Source: Streptantibioticus parmotrematis (GTDB taxonomy: Bacteria; Actinomycetota; Actinomycetes; Streptomycetales; Streptomycetaceae). Taken from it: a stretch of DNA of 64,000 bases. Shown here piece after piece: positions 50,501 to 58,307 of the stretch (positions are counted from its first letter, which is position 1; each line of letters opens with the position of its first letter). The translations under genes and the position numbers were made by a program. The DNA is taken from positions 458,338 through 522,337 of the forward strand of contig NZ_JAINVZ010000002.1 in NCBI RefSeq assembly GCF_019890615.1. Reading direction: 5' to 3'. The notes beneath the pieces are model-generated. The model saw nothing but the letters and a program-made list of their open reading frames with translations, was not told the origin of the DNA and searched no databases.

Positions 50501-50928
50501 GGTCCTACGCGGTCCACGTGCGCGGCAGCGTCGACCGCCTGGAGCGCGACGAGGAAGGGCGGCTGTACGTCGTCGACTTCAAGACCGGCAAGAACGCCCC
50601 CACGGGCGCCGAGGTCGCCCGCCACCCCCAGCTCGCCGTCTACCAGCTCGCCGTCGCCGAGGAGACCGGCGCGGAGCCGGGCGGCGCCGAACTCGTCCAG
50701 CTGCGGCAGCCCGCCCCGAAGAAGGAGGGCGGCGAGGCGCTGCCCCGCGTCCAGGCCCAGCCTGCGGTCAGCGGCGGGGACGGCGACTGGGCGGCGGGCC
50801 TGCTCGCCGAGGCCGCCTCCCGCGTCCTGGAGGAACGCTTCGTCCCCAGCCCCGGCCAGCACTGCGGCCACTGCGCCTTCCACCGCACCTGCTCCGCCCG
50901 CCCGGAGGGCAGGCACGTCGTGGAGTGA
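47599..50928 (+). CDS. adnA: AdnA-type helicase-nuclease subunit
   Basis: A 1109-residue UvrD-like helicase with a RecB-type nuclease. Walker A is LAGPGTGKTTT; Walker B DEYQDTDPAQ; motif III GDPDQSIYAFRGAD; then MTAHRSKGLEWPLVV. The C-terminal nuclease has VDFKTGKNAPTG and four Cys, one in NTCSLQWF and three in CGHCAFHRTC, consistent with an Fe-S clamp of the AddB/Cas4 kind. AdnAB resects DNA ends in actinobacteria. I chose GTG 47599 (VTSPSSRSP). The upstream in-frame stretch from 47326 is Arg/Pro-rich and looks untranslated. Its order next to the ATL gene matches M. tuberculosis. Confidence 0.92.
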   Translation: MTSPSSRSPRARRARVPARGYRLVHTPPRAPVLPDLDARQRAVVDHGGGPLLVLAGPGTGKTTTLVEAVAERVRRGTDPARVLVLTFSRRAAGELRDRIAARLDGSGGAAGAPTATTFHSYCYALVRAHQDPERFSYPLRLLSGPEQDVVVRELLAGQAELARAGRAAVRWPDDLRACLTTRGFADEVRAVLARTRELGLAPGELEAFARRAGRPDWQAAAGFLAEYLDVMDWQGAVDYTDLVHRAVPAARERAGDYDAVFVDEYQDTDPAQVRLLAALASGGRTLVAFGDPDQSIYAFRGADVGGILDFPDTFRRADGRPAPVAVLGVSRRSGAGLLAATRLLSRRMPLTRLPADAVRAHREPTAVREGGRVEALTFPTAGAETDAVADLLRRAHLEDGLPWREMAVLVRSGARSLPVLRRALTSAGVPVEIDGDDLPLRDEPAVAPLLLALRVAARGALDGAATSPEAAEEMQAPAPGAAASPEPAGGPPAWLPVEDALTLLTSPLAGLDATDLRVLGRALREEERAAGRAVPRPSDVLLAEALAEPERLAAHDPLHARGAQRLGDLLRRARRILARGGTPQEALWLLWDGTPWPGRLERAALRGGAAARNADRDLDAVCALFETAARAEERTGGRGALNLLAELDAQDIAADVLTRRAVRPDAVRLMTAHRSKGLEWPLVVVAGVQEGLWPDLRRRGSLLEADRIGRDGLAEPLPPGALLAEERRLFYVAATRARDRLVVTAVKAPAADGDQPSRFLAELGVEPRDVTVRPRRPLAVAALVAELRATTVDPDATPALRHAAAVRLARLAALTDDGHALVPAAHPDRWWGLDEPTHTGAPLRDPAQPVALSASALDQLVNTCSLQWFLGREVRADDPSTTAQGFGNVVHVLADEVTAGRAPARLDVLMERLDSVWDALAFEAPFKSRQEREQARAALERFLRWHVMERGREPVDSEHPVDVTLRAGSYAVHVRGSVDRLERDEEGRLYVVDFKTGKNAPTGAEVARHPQLAVYQLAVAEETGAEPGGAELVQLRQPAPKKEGGEALPRVQAQPAVSGGDGDWAAGLLAEAASRVLEERFVPSPGQHCGHCAFHRTCSARPEGRHVVE

Positions 50929-50943
50929 GGCTGCCGCCTGCGC

Positions 50944-51486
50944 TCAGTCGCGCGGCCAGTCCGTGGTGTCGATCCGGATACCGGACCCGGGCAGCGTGAA
51001 CACCTGGCCGAAGGCGTAGGTCAACACGTCGGAGTACGCGCCCTTCTTCGGCTGGAAGTTCACGTGCGTGAATCCGAGCTTGGGGTCGGCAAGCAGATAG
51101 ACGGGGGCACCGGCTGAGGCGTACACCTCCAGCTTGGCCCCGTAGTCGTCCCGGCGGCTGCTCTGCGACACCACCTCGGCCACCAGTTCGATGTCCTGGT
51201 ACCGGTAGCTTCCGTTCGGGAGCGCCTTGGCCTCAGGTGCCGCCAGCGCCAGGTCCGGCGCGAAGCCGTTGAGCGTCCCGGGGAAGTCGATGCGAACGTC
51301 CCAGAGGATGGGGGCCATGCGGCCACGCGCCTTCGCCAGGTCGTCCGCCAGCAACCGGATGATGGTCGCGTGCGTGGCCCGCTGCGGATTCAGGACGATC
51401 TCCCCCTCGATGATCTCCGCGCGGTAGTCCTCAGGGACGTTCATGGCCTCGATCAGCTCGAACATCTCGTCCAACGTGGTGGACAC
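50944..51486 (-). CDS. Uma2-family putative endonuclease
   Basis: A 180-residue protein of the Uma2 (DUF820) PD-(D/E)XK family. EDYRAEIIEGEIVLNPQ (about 22-38) leads, FAPDLALAA holds the conserved Asp, and DIELVAEVVSQSSRRDDYG then KLEVYASAGAPVYLLAD gives the E-x-V and Lys of the nuclease core. Function of the family is unproven; many are in accessory or mobile regions and occur in many copies per genome. GTG 51486 has TGGGAGG six bases upstream, better than ATG 51504. It lies opposite-strand between adnA and adnB, which normally adjoin each other. Confidence 0.9.
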   Translation of the reverse strand: MSTTLDEMFELIEAMNVPEDYRAEIIEGEIVLNPQRATHATIIRLLADDLAKARGRMAPILWDVRIDFPGTLNGFAPDLALAAPEAKALPNGSYRYQDIELVAEVVSQSSRRDDYGAKLEVYASAGAPVYLLADPKLGFTHVNFQPKKGAYSDVLTYAFGQVFTLPGSGIRIDTTDWPRD

Positions 51487-51574
51487 GGCGCCCTCCCAGG
51501 TCATTTCGGATCAGTCTAGAGGCGGCCGTGCCCCATCCGCTCGGGTTGTCCGAGGTGGCCGGTAGCCTCCCGGT

Positions 51575-54500
51575 GTGTCCTCGCGCCTCACCGATCCCGA
51601 GCAGCTGAAGGAACTGCTCGGGATCCCGTTCACCCCGGAGCAGCTGGCCTGCGTCACCGCGCCGCTCGCCCCGAACGTCATCGTGGCCGGAGCCGGATCC
51701 GGCAAGACCACGGTGATGGCCGCCCGGGTGGTCTGGCTGGTCGGCACCGGGCAGGTCGCCCCCGACCGGGTGCTGGGACTGACGTTCACCAACAAGGCCG
51801 CGGGCGAACTGTCCGAGCGCGTCCGCACCGCCCTCGCGCGCGCGGGCGTCACCGACCCCGACCCGGCCGACCCCGACACCGCCCCCGGCGACCCGCGCAT
51901 CTCCACCTACCACGCCTTCGCCGGACAGCTCCTGACCGACCACGGCCTGCGCATCGGCCTGGAACCCGGCTCCCGGCTGCTCGCCGACGCCACCCGCTAC
52001 CAGCTCGCCGCCCGCGTCCTGGCCGCCAGCCCCGGCCCCCACCCCGCCCTCACCCGTGGCCTGTCCGCCCTCACCGCCGACCTGCTCGCCCTCGACGCGG
52101 AACTCTCCGAGCACCTCACCGAGCCCGCCCGGCTGACCGCGTACGACGACGAACTCACCGCCCTGCTCGACACCCTCGACCCCGCGAAACGCGGCTACGC
52201 GTGGGTGCGCGACGTCGCCCCGGCCGTGCGCGCCCGCACCGAACTGGCCTCACTCGTCGCCGCCTACCGCGCCCAGAAGAAGAGCCGCGACCTGCTCGAC
52301 TTCGGCGACCAGATCGCGCTGTCCGCCGCACTCGCCCGCCGCCATCCGCAGGTCGGGCGGGCGCTGCGCGAGGAGTTCGGCGTCGTGCTGCTGGACGAGT
52401 ACCAGGACACCTCCGTCGCCCAACGGCTGCTGCTCGCTGCCCTCTTCGGCGACGGCACCGGCCACCCGGTCACCGCCGTCGGCGACCCCTGCCAGGCCAT
52501 CTACGGCTGGCGCGGCGCCTCCGTCGCCAACCTCGACGACTTCCCCCGGCACTTCCCGCACCGCGACGGCACCCCCGCCGCCCGCCACTCGCTCAGCGAG
52601 AACCGGCGCAGCGGCGGCCGCCTGCTGGAGTTCGCCAACCGCCTCGCCGCCCCGCTGCGCGCCCGCCACGAAGGCGTCGAGGCGTTGCGACCCGCGCCCG
52701 GCGCCGAACATGACGGCACGGTGCGCTGCGCCCTGCTGCCCACCCAGGCCGACGAGACCGCCTGGGCCGCCGACTCCGTGCGCCACCTCGTCGCCACCGG
52801 CACCCCGCCCGGCGAGATCGCGGTGCTGTGCCGCACCGCGGGGCACTTCGCCGACCTGCACGCCGCACTGGTGGAACGCGACGTGCCCGTCGAGGTCGTC
52901 GGCCTGTCCGGGCTGCTGCACCTGCCGGAGATCGCCGACCTCGTCGCCACCTGCGAGGTCCTGCACGACCCCACCGCCAACTCCGCCCTCGTCCGCCTGC
53001 TGACCGGCCCCCGCTGGCGCATCGGCCCCCGCGACCTGGCGCTGCTCGGCCGCCGCGCCCGCCTGCTGGTCCGGCACGCCCGCGGCGACGACGGCGGCGA
53101 CCCGCTGGCCAGGGCCGTCGAGGGCACCGACCCCGCCGAGGTCGTCTCGCTCGCCGACGCCCTGGAGACCTTCCTCGACGCCGCCTCCCACCCCGGCGAC
53201 GCACTGCCGTTCTCCACCGCCGCCCGCGCCCGCTTCGCCCGCCTCGCCGCCGAACTGCGCGACCTGCGCCGCGCGCTCGCCGACCCGCTGATGGACGTGC
53301 TGCACCGGGTGCTCGCCGTCACCGGCCTGGAGGTCGAGCTGTCCGCCTCCCCGCACGCGCTCGCCGCCCGCCGCCGCGAGACACTGCGCGCCTTCCTCGA
53401 CGTCGCCGCGGGCTTCGCCTCCCTCGACGGCGACGCCACCCTGCGCGCCTTCCTCGCCTTCCTGCGCACCGCCGTCCAGTACGAGAAGGGCCTCGACGGC
53501 TCCCTGCCCGGCGGCGAGAACACTGTCAAGGTGCTCACCGCCCACAAGGCCAAGGGCCTGGAGTGGGACGTCGTCGTGGTGCCGGGACTGGTCCGCGACG
53601 CGTTCCCCTCCGCCAAGGCCCGCGAGCTGTGGCCGGTCAGCCCCCAGGTGCTGCCGCACGCCCTGCGCGGCGACGCGGCCACCCTGCCCGACGTCACCGA
53701 CTGGACCAAACAGGGCCTCGACGCGTTTCGCGTCGCGATGCGCGAGCACAACGCCACCGAGGAACTGCGCCTGGGCTACGTCACGTTCACCCGCCCGCGC
53801 TCCCTGCTGCTGGCCAGCGGCCACTGGTGGGGGCCCACCCAGAAGAAGAAGCGCGGCCCCTCGGACTTCCTGCTGGCGCTGCGCGAGCACTGCGAGGCGG
53901 GCCCCGGCTTCGGCGAGATCGAGGCGTGGGCCGACGAACCGGCCGACGACGCGACGAACCCGTCGCTGGACGCCGCCCCCGACCACACCTGGCCGCTGCC
54001 GCTCGACCCCGCCGCGCTGGACCGCCGCCGGGAGGCGGCCCGGACGGTGCGGGGGCTGCTGGAGGAGTGGTCGGCGACGTCCGGCCCGCGCGAGTCCGCC
54101 GGCCGGGCCGAGGACTTCGTGGACCCCGACTGGCCGCCGCCGGAGGAGCCGGAGGAGCCCGACTGGGGTGAGCCGAAGCCGGACCTGGGCGGCGGGCCGG
54201 AGTGGGACGAGGCCGCCTGGGAGGACGAAGCCGGGGAGGACGGCGGCTGGGAGGAGTGGTCCACCGAGCGGCCCCGCGTGCCCGCCGCCCGCCCGGAGGC
54301 CGACCCCGTCACGCACGGCCCCGTCGCGCACGGCCCCGTACCGGAGCCCGCGCCGCGGCCCGAAACCGCACCGGCACTCACCCCTCACGAGCCCGCGCCG
54401 CAGCCGTCGGCGGCGCTGCTGCCCGAGGAAGCCCGTGCCGTCGACTCCTGGGACCGGGACCTCGACGCGCTCGCCGCCGAACTGCGCGCGGCCCGCCGCA

Positions 54501-55186
54501 CCGGCCGCGAGGTACCCGTACCGGCGTCGCTCACCGCCTCGCAGCTGCTGCGGATGGCGGAGGACCCCGACGCGTTCGCCCACGAGCTGGCCCGGCCCAT
54601 GCCGCGCGAGCCGCGGCCCGGCGCCCGGCGCGGCACCCGCTTCCACGCCTGGCTGGAGTCGCGCTTCGAGGAGCTGCCGCTGATCGGCCTGGACGAACTG
54701 CCCGGCATGGAACCGGAACCGGACGCCGAGATCGCCGACGAACGCGATCTGGAAGCCCTCAAGGAGGCGTTCGCCCGCACGCCCTACGCGGAGCGCACCC
54801 CGCACGCCGTCGAGTTCCCGTTCCAGATGACGCTGGCCGGACGCCTGGTGCGCGGCCGGATCGACGCGGTCTACGCCGAGCCGGACGGCGGTTTCGAGAT
54901 CGTCGACTGGAAGACCGGCCGCACCGCCGACGCCGACCCCCTCCAGCTCGCCGTCTACCGGCTGGCCTGGGCGGAACGGCACGGGCTGCCCCCGCAGCGG
55001 GTCCGCGCCGCGTTCGTCTTCATCCGCACCGGCCGGATCGTGCGCCCGGACGACCTGCCGGACCGCGCCGCGCTGGAGCGGCTGATGCGCGGCGAGGACG
55101 CCCGCGACGACGCCGACGACGCCGACGAGGCCGCCGCGGTACGCCCGGACGACCCGTTCGCGGCGGTCCTCGACGAGGCACCCTGA
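51575..55186 (+). CDS. adnB: AdnB-type helicase-nuclease subunit
   Basis: A 1203-residue protein with a UvrD-like motor and RecB-like nuclease. Walker A is AGAGSGKTTV (about residue 37); Walker B DEYQDTSVAQ; GDPCQAIYGWRGAS; TAHKAKGLEWDVVVVPG. The C-terminal nuclease contains FEIVDWKTGRTADADPLQLA. Between motor and nuclease is a Glu/Trp/Pro-rich disordered region (about 830-960). It pairs with AdnA to form the end-resecting motor-nuclease of actinobacteria. GTG 51575 is used; TAGCCT (51563-51568) ends seven bases before it, so the transcript is probably leaderless and independent of adnA. Confidence 0.93.
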   Translation: MSSRLTDPEQLKELLGIPFTPEQLACVTAPLAPNVIVAGAGSGKTTVMAARVVWLVGTGQVAPDRVLGLTFTNKAAGELSERVRTALARAGVTDPDPADPDTAPGDPRISTYHAFAGQLLTDHGLRIGLEPGSRLLADATRYQLAARVLAASPGPHPALTRGLSALTADLLALDAELSEHLTEPARLTAYDDELTALLDTLDPAKRGYAWVRDVAPAVRARTELASLVAAYRAQKKSRDLLDFGDQIALSAALARRHPQVGRALREEFGVVLLDEYQDTSVAQRLLLAALFGDGTGHPVTAVGDPCQAIYGWRGASVANLDDFPRHFPHRDGTPAARHSLSENRRSGGRLLEFANRLAAPLRARHEGVEALRPAPGAEHDGTVRCALLPTQADETAWAADSVRHLVATGTPPGEIAVLCRTAGHFADLHAALVERDVPVEVVGLSGLLHLPEIADLVATCEVLHDPTANSALVRLLTGPRWRIGPRDLALLGRRARLLVRHARGDDGGDPLARAVEGTDPAEVVSLADALETFLDAASHPGDALPFSTAARARFARLAAELRDLRRALADPLMDVLHRVLAVTGLEVELSASPHALAARRRETLRAFLDVAAGFASLDGDATLRAFLAFLRTAVQYEKGLDGSLPGGENTVKVLTAHKAKGLEWDVVVVPGLVRDAFPSAKARELWPVSPQVLPHALRGDAATLPDVTDWTKQGLDAFRVAMREHNATEELRLGYVTFTRPRSLLLASGHWWGPTQKKKRGPSDFLLALREHCEAGPGFGEIEAWADEPADDATNPSLDAAPDHTWPLPLDPAALDRRREAARTVRGLLEEWSATSGPRESAGRAEDFVDPDWPPPEEPEEPDWGEPKPDLGGGPEWDEAAWEDEAGEDGGWEEWSTERPRVPAARPEADPVTHGPVAHGPVPEPAPRPETAPALTPHEPAPQPSAALLPEEARAVDSWDRDLDALAAELRAARRTGREVPVPASLTASQLLRMAEDPDAFAHELARPMPREPRPGARRGTRFHAWLESRFEELPLIGLDELPGMEPEPDAEIADERDLEALKEAFARTPYAERTPHAVEFPFQMTLAGRLVRGRIDAVYAEPDGGFEIVDWKTGRTADADPLQLAVYRLAWAERHGLPPQRVRAAFVFIRTGRIVRPDDLPDRAALERLMRGEDARDDADDADEAAAVRPDDPFAAVLDEAP

Positions 55187-55243
55187 CCGCCCGCGGCGAC
55201 CGCCCCCGGCCCACCGGCGGTCACACCCGGATAGGCTCGGGGC

Positions 55244-56641
55244 ATGAGTAGCACCCCGGACAACGGCGTCCGCGCGTACATCGACACCCACCGCGACGCG
55301 TTCCTCGACGACCTCGCCGCCTGGCTGCGGATCCCCTCGGTCTCCGCCGACCCCGGGCGCGCAGGCGACGTGACCCGCAGCGCCGAGTGGCTCGCCGCCG
55401 AGCTGAGCGCCACCGGCTTCCCCGTCGTCGAGGTCTGGCCGACCCCCGGCCTGCCCGCGGTCTACGCCGAGTGGCCGTCCGGCGACCCGGACGCGCCCAC
55501 CGTCCTGGTCTACGGCCACCACGACGTGCAGCCCGCCGCCCGCGAGGACGGCTGGGACTCCGACCCGTTCGAACCGGTGATCCGGGGCGGCCGGATGTAC
55601 GCGCGCGGCGCCGCCGACGACAAGGGACAGGTCTTCTTCCACACCCTCGGGGTCCGCGCGCACCTCGCCGCCACCGGCCGCACCGCGCCCGCCGTCAACC
55701 TCAAGCTGATCGTCGAGGGCGAGGAGGAGTCCGGCTCCCCGCACTTCGCCGCCCTGCTGCGCGACCGCGCCGACCGGCTCGCCTGCGACACCGCGATCGT
55801 CTCCGACACCGGCATGTGGGCGAAGGACACCCCGACCGTGTGCACCGGCATGCGCGGCCTCGCCGACTGCCAGGTCGACCTGTACGGGCCCGACCAGGAC
55901 ATCCACTCCGGCTCGTTCGGCGGCGCGGTCCCCAACCCCGCCACCGAGGCCGCCCGGCTCGCCGCCGCCCTGCACGACGAGGACCGGCGCGTCGCCGTCC
56001 CCGGGTTCTACGACGGCGTCACCGAGCTGACCGACCGCGAACGCGAACTGTTCGCCGCCCTGCCCTTCGACGAGGCGGGCTGGCTGCGCACCGCGAAGTC
56101 CCACGCCGCCCTCGGCGAGACCGGCCACACCACCCTGGAACGGATCTGGGCCCGCCCGACCGCCGAGGTCAACGGCATCCACGGCGGCTACGGCGGCCCC
56201 GGCGGCAAGACCATCGTGCCCGCCACCGCGCAGCTGAAGCTGTCGTTCCGGCTGGTCGCCGGGCAGGACACCGGCAAGGTGCAGCAGGCCGTACGCGACT
56301 GGATCGCCGCCCGGCTGCCCGCCGGCATCCGCCACGAGGTCACCTTCTGGGGCGCCACCCGCCCCTGCCTGACGCCGCTCGACCACCCCGCGCTGACCGC
56401 GCTCACCCGCGCGATGGGGCGGGCCTTCGAACGCGAGGTGCTCTTCACTCGTGAGGGTGGCTCGGGTCCGGCCGCGGACCTCCAGGACGTGCTGGGCGTG
56501 CCCGTGCTCTTCCTGGGAATCTCCGTACCGTCCGACGGCTGGCACTCGGTGAACGAGAAGGTCGAGCTGGATCTGCTCCTCAAGGGCGTGGAGACCGCCG
56601 CGTACCTGTGGAGCGACCTGGCGGAGAATTGGCGGCGGTGA
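55244..56641 (+). CDS. M20-family metallo-dipeptidase
   Basis: A 465-residue zinc dipeptidase of the M20/M25/M40 group. The zinc and catalytic motifs are YGHHDVQPA (His and Asp), RGAADDKGQ (bridging Asp) and VEGEEESGSP (catalytic Glu and ligand). The C-terminal His appears in GWHSVNEKVELD. The dimer domain carries PATAQLKLSFRLV. It hydrolyses small peptides in the cytosol; substrate unknown. ATG 55244 is the start; TAGGCT (55232-55237) ends seven bases upstream, again leaderless. It lies 57 bases after adnB. Confidence 0.93.
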   Translation: MSSTPDNGVRAYIDTHRDAFLDDLAAWLRIPSVSADPGRAGDVTRSAEWLAAELSATGFPVVEVWPTPGLPAVYAEWPSGDPDAPTVLVYGHHDVQPAAREDGWDSDPFEPVIRGGRMYARGAADDKGQVFFHTLGVRAHLAATGRTAPAVNLKLIVEGEEESGSPHFAALLRDRADRLACDTAIVSDTGMWAKDTPTVCTGMRGLADCQVDLYGPDQDIHSGSFGGAVPNPATEAARLAAALHDEDRRVAVPGFYDGVTELTDRERELFAALPFDEAGWLRTAKSHAALGETGHTTLERIWARPTAEVNGIHGGYGGPGGKTIVPATAQLKLSFRLVAGQDTGKVQQAVRDWIAARLPAGIRHEVTFWGATRPCLTPLDHPALTALTRAMGRAFEREVLFTREGGSGPAADLQDVLGVPVLFLGISVPSDGWHSVNEKVELDLLLKGVETAAYLWSDLAENWRR

Positions 56642-56792
56642 GCGCGACGCCGTGAACCGAAGGCGGCGCCGCGCCCGTCGCGGGCGCCGCGAGGAGACCG
56701 CGGCGCCGCCCGGCGCCACGCGTGACGCCGTACGGCACGACGCCGTACCGCGTCCCGGAACGTCCACGTTTCAAGGGGAGTTGGAAGCAGCC

Positions 56793-57743
56793 TTGTCCGT
56801 AGCACAAGCACCCCTGCCCATGCGGCCCCTGGCCCTCACCCGCCCGGGTGTCGACCGCGCCGCCCACCACCGGCTGGACGAGGCGTGGCTGGCGGCCGCC
56901 TGGAGCCACCCGTCCACCCGCGTCCTGGTGGTATCCGGCGGCCAGGTCCTCGTCGAGGACACCGCCGACGGGCGCACCGAACTCGTCCTCGTCCCCTCCT
57001 TCGACGCCCCCGTCAGCGAGAACCACCGCTACTTCCTGGGCACCGACGAGAAGGGCACGCACTACTTCGCCCTCCAGAAGGACACCCTGCCCGGCCGCAT
57101 GGACGACGCCGCCAGGCCCGCCGGACTGCGCGAGGTCGGCGGCCTGCTGTCGGAACGCGACGCGGGACTGATGGTGCACGCCGTCGCGCTGGAGAACTGG
57201 CAGCGCATGCACCGCTTCTGCTCCCGCTGCGGCGAACGCACCGTCATCGCCGCCGCCGGGCACGTACGCCGCTGCCCGGCCTGCGGCGCCGAGCACTACC
57301 CGCGCACCGACCCGGCCGTCATCATGCTCGTCACCGACGACCAGGACCGCTGCCTGCTCGGCCACCAGCTGCACTGGCCGCAGGGCCGCTTCTCCACCCT
57401 CGCCGGATTCGTCGAGCCGGGGGAGCCCATCGAGCAGGCCGTGGTGCGCGAGGTGGCCGAGGAGACCGGCGTGACGGTCGGCGAGGTCTCCTACGTCGCC
57501 AGCCAGCCCTGGCCGTTCCCCTCCAGCCTGATGCTGGGCTTCATGGCCCGCGCCACCAGCTCCGAGATCACGGTGGACGGCGAGGAGATCCACGAGGCCC
57601 GCTGGTTCTCCCGCGACGACCTGCGCCAGGGCATCGAGTCCGGCGAGATCCTGCCGCCGAGCGGCATCTCGATCGCGGCCCGCCTGATCGAGCTGTGGTT
57701 CGGCGAGCCGCTTCCGACGGGCGGCGCGCAGCGGAACGCGTAA
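56793..57743 (+). CDS. nudC: NAD(H) pyrophosphatase NudC
   Basis: A 316-residue Nudix enzyme. The zinc ribbon is FCSRCG...CPACG (about 140-165). The Nudix box GFVEPGE...REVAEETG fits the consensus exactly (about 205-227). SQPWPFPSSLM is the NADH-pyrophosphatase motif. It cleaves NAD(H) to NMN and AMP and can remove NAD caps from RNA. The start is uncertain. TTG 56793 has TTGGAAG upstream at the correct distance. ATG 56820 is shorter; GTG 56652 would add an Arg-rich extension. A very strong terminator follows. Confidence 0.92.
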   Translation: MSVAQAPLPMRPLALTRPGVDRAAHHRLDEAWLAAAWSHPSTRVLVVSGGQVLVEDTADGRTELVLVPSFDAPVSENHRYFLGTDEKGTHYFALQKDTLPGRMDDAARPAGLREVGGLLSERDAGLMVHAVALENWQRMHRFCSRCGERTVIAAAGHVRRCPACGAEHYPRTDPAVIMLVTDDQDRCLLGHQLHWPQGRFSTLAGFVEPGEPIEQAVVREVAEETGVTVGEVSYVASQPWPFPSSLMLGFMARATSSEITVDGEEIHEARWFSRDDLRQGIESGEILPPSGISIAARLIELWFGEPLPTGGAQRNA

Positions 57744-57755
57744 CGGCTTACGCAT

Positions 57756-57802
57756 GCCCGCGCCCCGTCTCCCAGCCCACCGCTGGGAGACGGGGCGCGG
57801 GC
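57756..57802. terminator. Very strong bidirectional terminator
   Basis: A perfect 21-bp stem (57756-57776 with 57782-57802) with a 5-base loop (CCACC), between the convergent nudC and mycoredoxin genes. It is the longest perfect hairpin I found. Confidence 0.9.
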
Positions 57803-57817
57803 GTCCGCCTTGGGGCC

Positions 57818-58075
57818 TCAGACCGCGAGGGCCTGCTTGACCTGGGCCAGGCTCGGGTTCGTCATCACGACGTCCTCGCCGCCGCCGGCCGGGACGACCA
57901 GGACGGTGGGCACCGTCTGGTTGCCGCCGTTGGCCTTCTCCACGAACGCCGCCGACTCCGGGTCCTGCTCGATGTTGATCTCGGTGTACGCGATCCCCTC
58001 GCGCTCCAGCTGGCTCTTCAGCCGCCGGCAGTAGCCGCACCACGTGGTGCTGTACATCGTCACGGTGCCCTGCAT
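57818..58075 (-). CDS. mrx1: Mycoredoxin (glutaredoxin-like)
   Basis: An 85-residue thioredoxin-fold oxidoreductase. The active site is TTWCGYCRRLK, Cys-13 and Cys-16. The C-terminal half has TVPTVLVVPAGG with the cis-Pro. It reduces mycothiol-mixed disulfides on proteins in the cytosol. The adjacent uvrD2 and wblC genes match M. tuberculosis (Rv3198A next to Rv3198c). It has a perfect sigma-R-type promoter at 58168-58194. ATG 58075 is the start. Confidence 0.94.
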   Translation of the reverse strand: MQGTVTMYSTTWCGYCRRLKSQLEREGIAYTEINIEQDPESAAFVEKANGGNQTVPTVLVVPAGGGEDVVMTNPSLAQVKQALAV

Positions 58076-58167
58076 CGGTCCTCGATCTCCCTCGGCGGTC
58101 GGTGGTGCGCGGCCCGGGTGGCGCGCGGTGCGCGGTCACGCGCCGTTCGCGTGGCACCCGATTCTGC

Positions 58168-58193
58168 AACGCTCAACGACCGCCGTCGATTCC
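58168..58193 (-). promoter_or_regulatory. Sigma-R-type promoter of the mycoredoxin gene
   Basis: On the leftward strand (G)GGAAT (58194-58189), exactly 18 bases, then GTT (58170-58168), matching the Streptomyces sigma-R consensus. The start would be near 58160, leader about 85 bases. Confidence 0.78.
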
Positions 58194-58307
58194 CGGGCGC
58201 CCCGCCGTCCACAGGCGCCGGTACGACTGCCGGTGTTCGTACGACCATCGCACACCACCTGTGGACAACTTTCCCGACCGTTCCGGCGGACCTGGCAGCA
58301 TGGCGGG

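Noticed and set aside
52250..56767. Open frame of about 1500 codons antisense to adnB and the dipeptidase gene
   Set aside because: Gly/Val/Gln-rich composition, no domain, and the opposite strand has clear helicase and peptidase motifs. It is a GC-bias shadow.
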